Below, one piece after another: positions 63,851-64,000 of a stretch of DNA of 64,000 nucleotides (the first letter of the stretch is position 1; each line of letters opens with the position of its first letter). The position numbers and the translations under genes are program-made. Below the pieces are notes generated by a model, which did not search any database, had not been told where the DNA came from, and saw only the letters and a list, made by a program, of their open reading frames with translations. This DNA is from Colletes latitarsis (taxonomy: Eukaryota; Arthropoda; Insecta; Hymenoptera; Colletidae), in NCBI RefSeq assembly GCF_051014445.1, contig NC_135141.1:1240001-1304000 (forward strand). Reading direction: 5' to 3'.

Positions 63851-64000
63851 TCCTCTAAAATATTGATCGAAACCAAGTTTAATGGGCCGTTTCAGTGTGG
63901 TACCACATTACTACGTGACTGAGACCCGAATAAACCCAGGATCTGGCCAACAAGTATGCGAAGAAGGCAAAATCATGATCCAGATGCGGGCCTTAACCAG

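Larger units (their letters stand above)
49810..64000. repeat. Satellite DNA array, right part
   Basis: The same monomer resumes directly after the retrotransposon poly(A), in the same orientation and register, and runs off the window end (about 80 monomers). The first monomer begins inside the duplicated target site and continues TTAACCAGACG, as in uninterrupted copies elsewhere. The monomer classes are those of the left part, but the blocks are arranged around shifts of 1,562, 4,180 and 5,720 bp. A restriction-like word GAATTC, made by a GAATGC to GAATTC change in the AATCAGG-type monomer, is common on this side (for example near 55,451, 57,013, 59,631, 61,523 and 62,733). On the left I saw it only near 46,848, so this side seems to have been homogenised partly on its own. 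Confidence 0.98.

Overview
The window is almost entirely one satellite DNA array, interrupted once by a 5'-truncated non-LTR retrotransposon. It is eukaryotic, not bacterial. I infer an arthropod, most likely an insect. The inserted element belongs to the R1 clade of LINEs, which is mainly an arthropod group, and the satellite carries a CCTAA (TTAGG-type) telomere-like word in nearly every monomer. The 11-base form CCTAACCCAGA (TTAGGTCTGGG on the other strand) resembles 11-base telomeric variants that I recall being reported for Hymenoptera. I could not check that, so the order is a hypothesis.

Layout. Positions 1-47,376 are head-to-tail satellite monomers of 176 bp, or 165 bp when one 11-bp telomere-like unit is missing. 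Positions 47,391-49,809 are the retrotransposon remnant, on the + strand, with a 14-15 bp target-site duplication on each side. Positions 49,810-64,000 are the same satellite again. The array runs off both window ends, and I estimate about 350 monomers in all. No host gene, tRNA, rRNA or CRISPR array is visible.

Array structure. The monomers fall into recognisable variant classes whose order is repeated in long blocks. Near-identical copies sit at shifts of 352, 1,562, 1,936, 2,090, 4,180, about 4,355, about 5,444, 5,720, about 7,500, about 11,012 and 11,539 bp. Most shifts are exact multiples of 11, and the rest are one base off. This is a higher-order-repeat landscape made by repeated unequal exchange or amplification of multi-monomer blocks.

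Retrotransposon. A 639-codon open frame (47,354-49,273) encodes a reverse transcriptase with intact motif A (LDIANAF) and motif C (YADD), then a C-terminal CCHC zinc knuckle. The endonuclease domain and the whole of ORF1 are missing. The first 12 codons, including the ATG, come from the satellite. A 516-bp 3' UTR and an A20 tail follow. The element is strikingly GC-rich against the AT-leaning satellite and packed with long near-perfect stem-loops in both ORF and UTR. Two of the stems are centred on the two catalytic Asp motifs. That hairpin density, and the telomere-like word embedded in a nucleosome-sized satellite, are the two most interesting features here.
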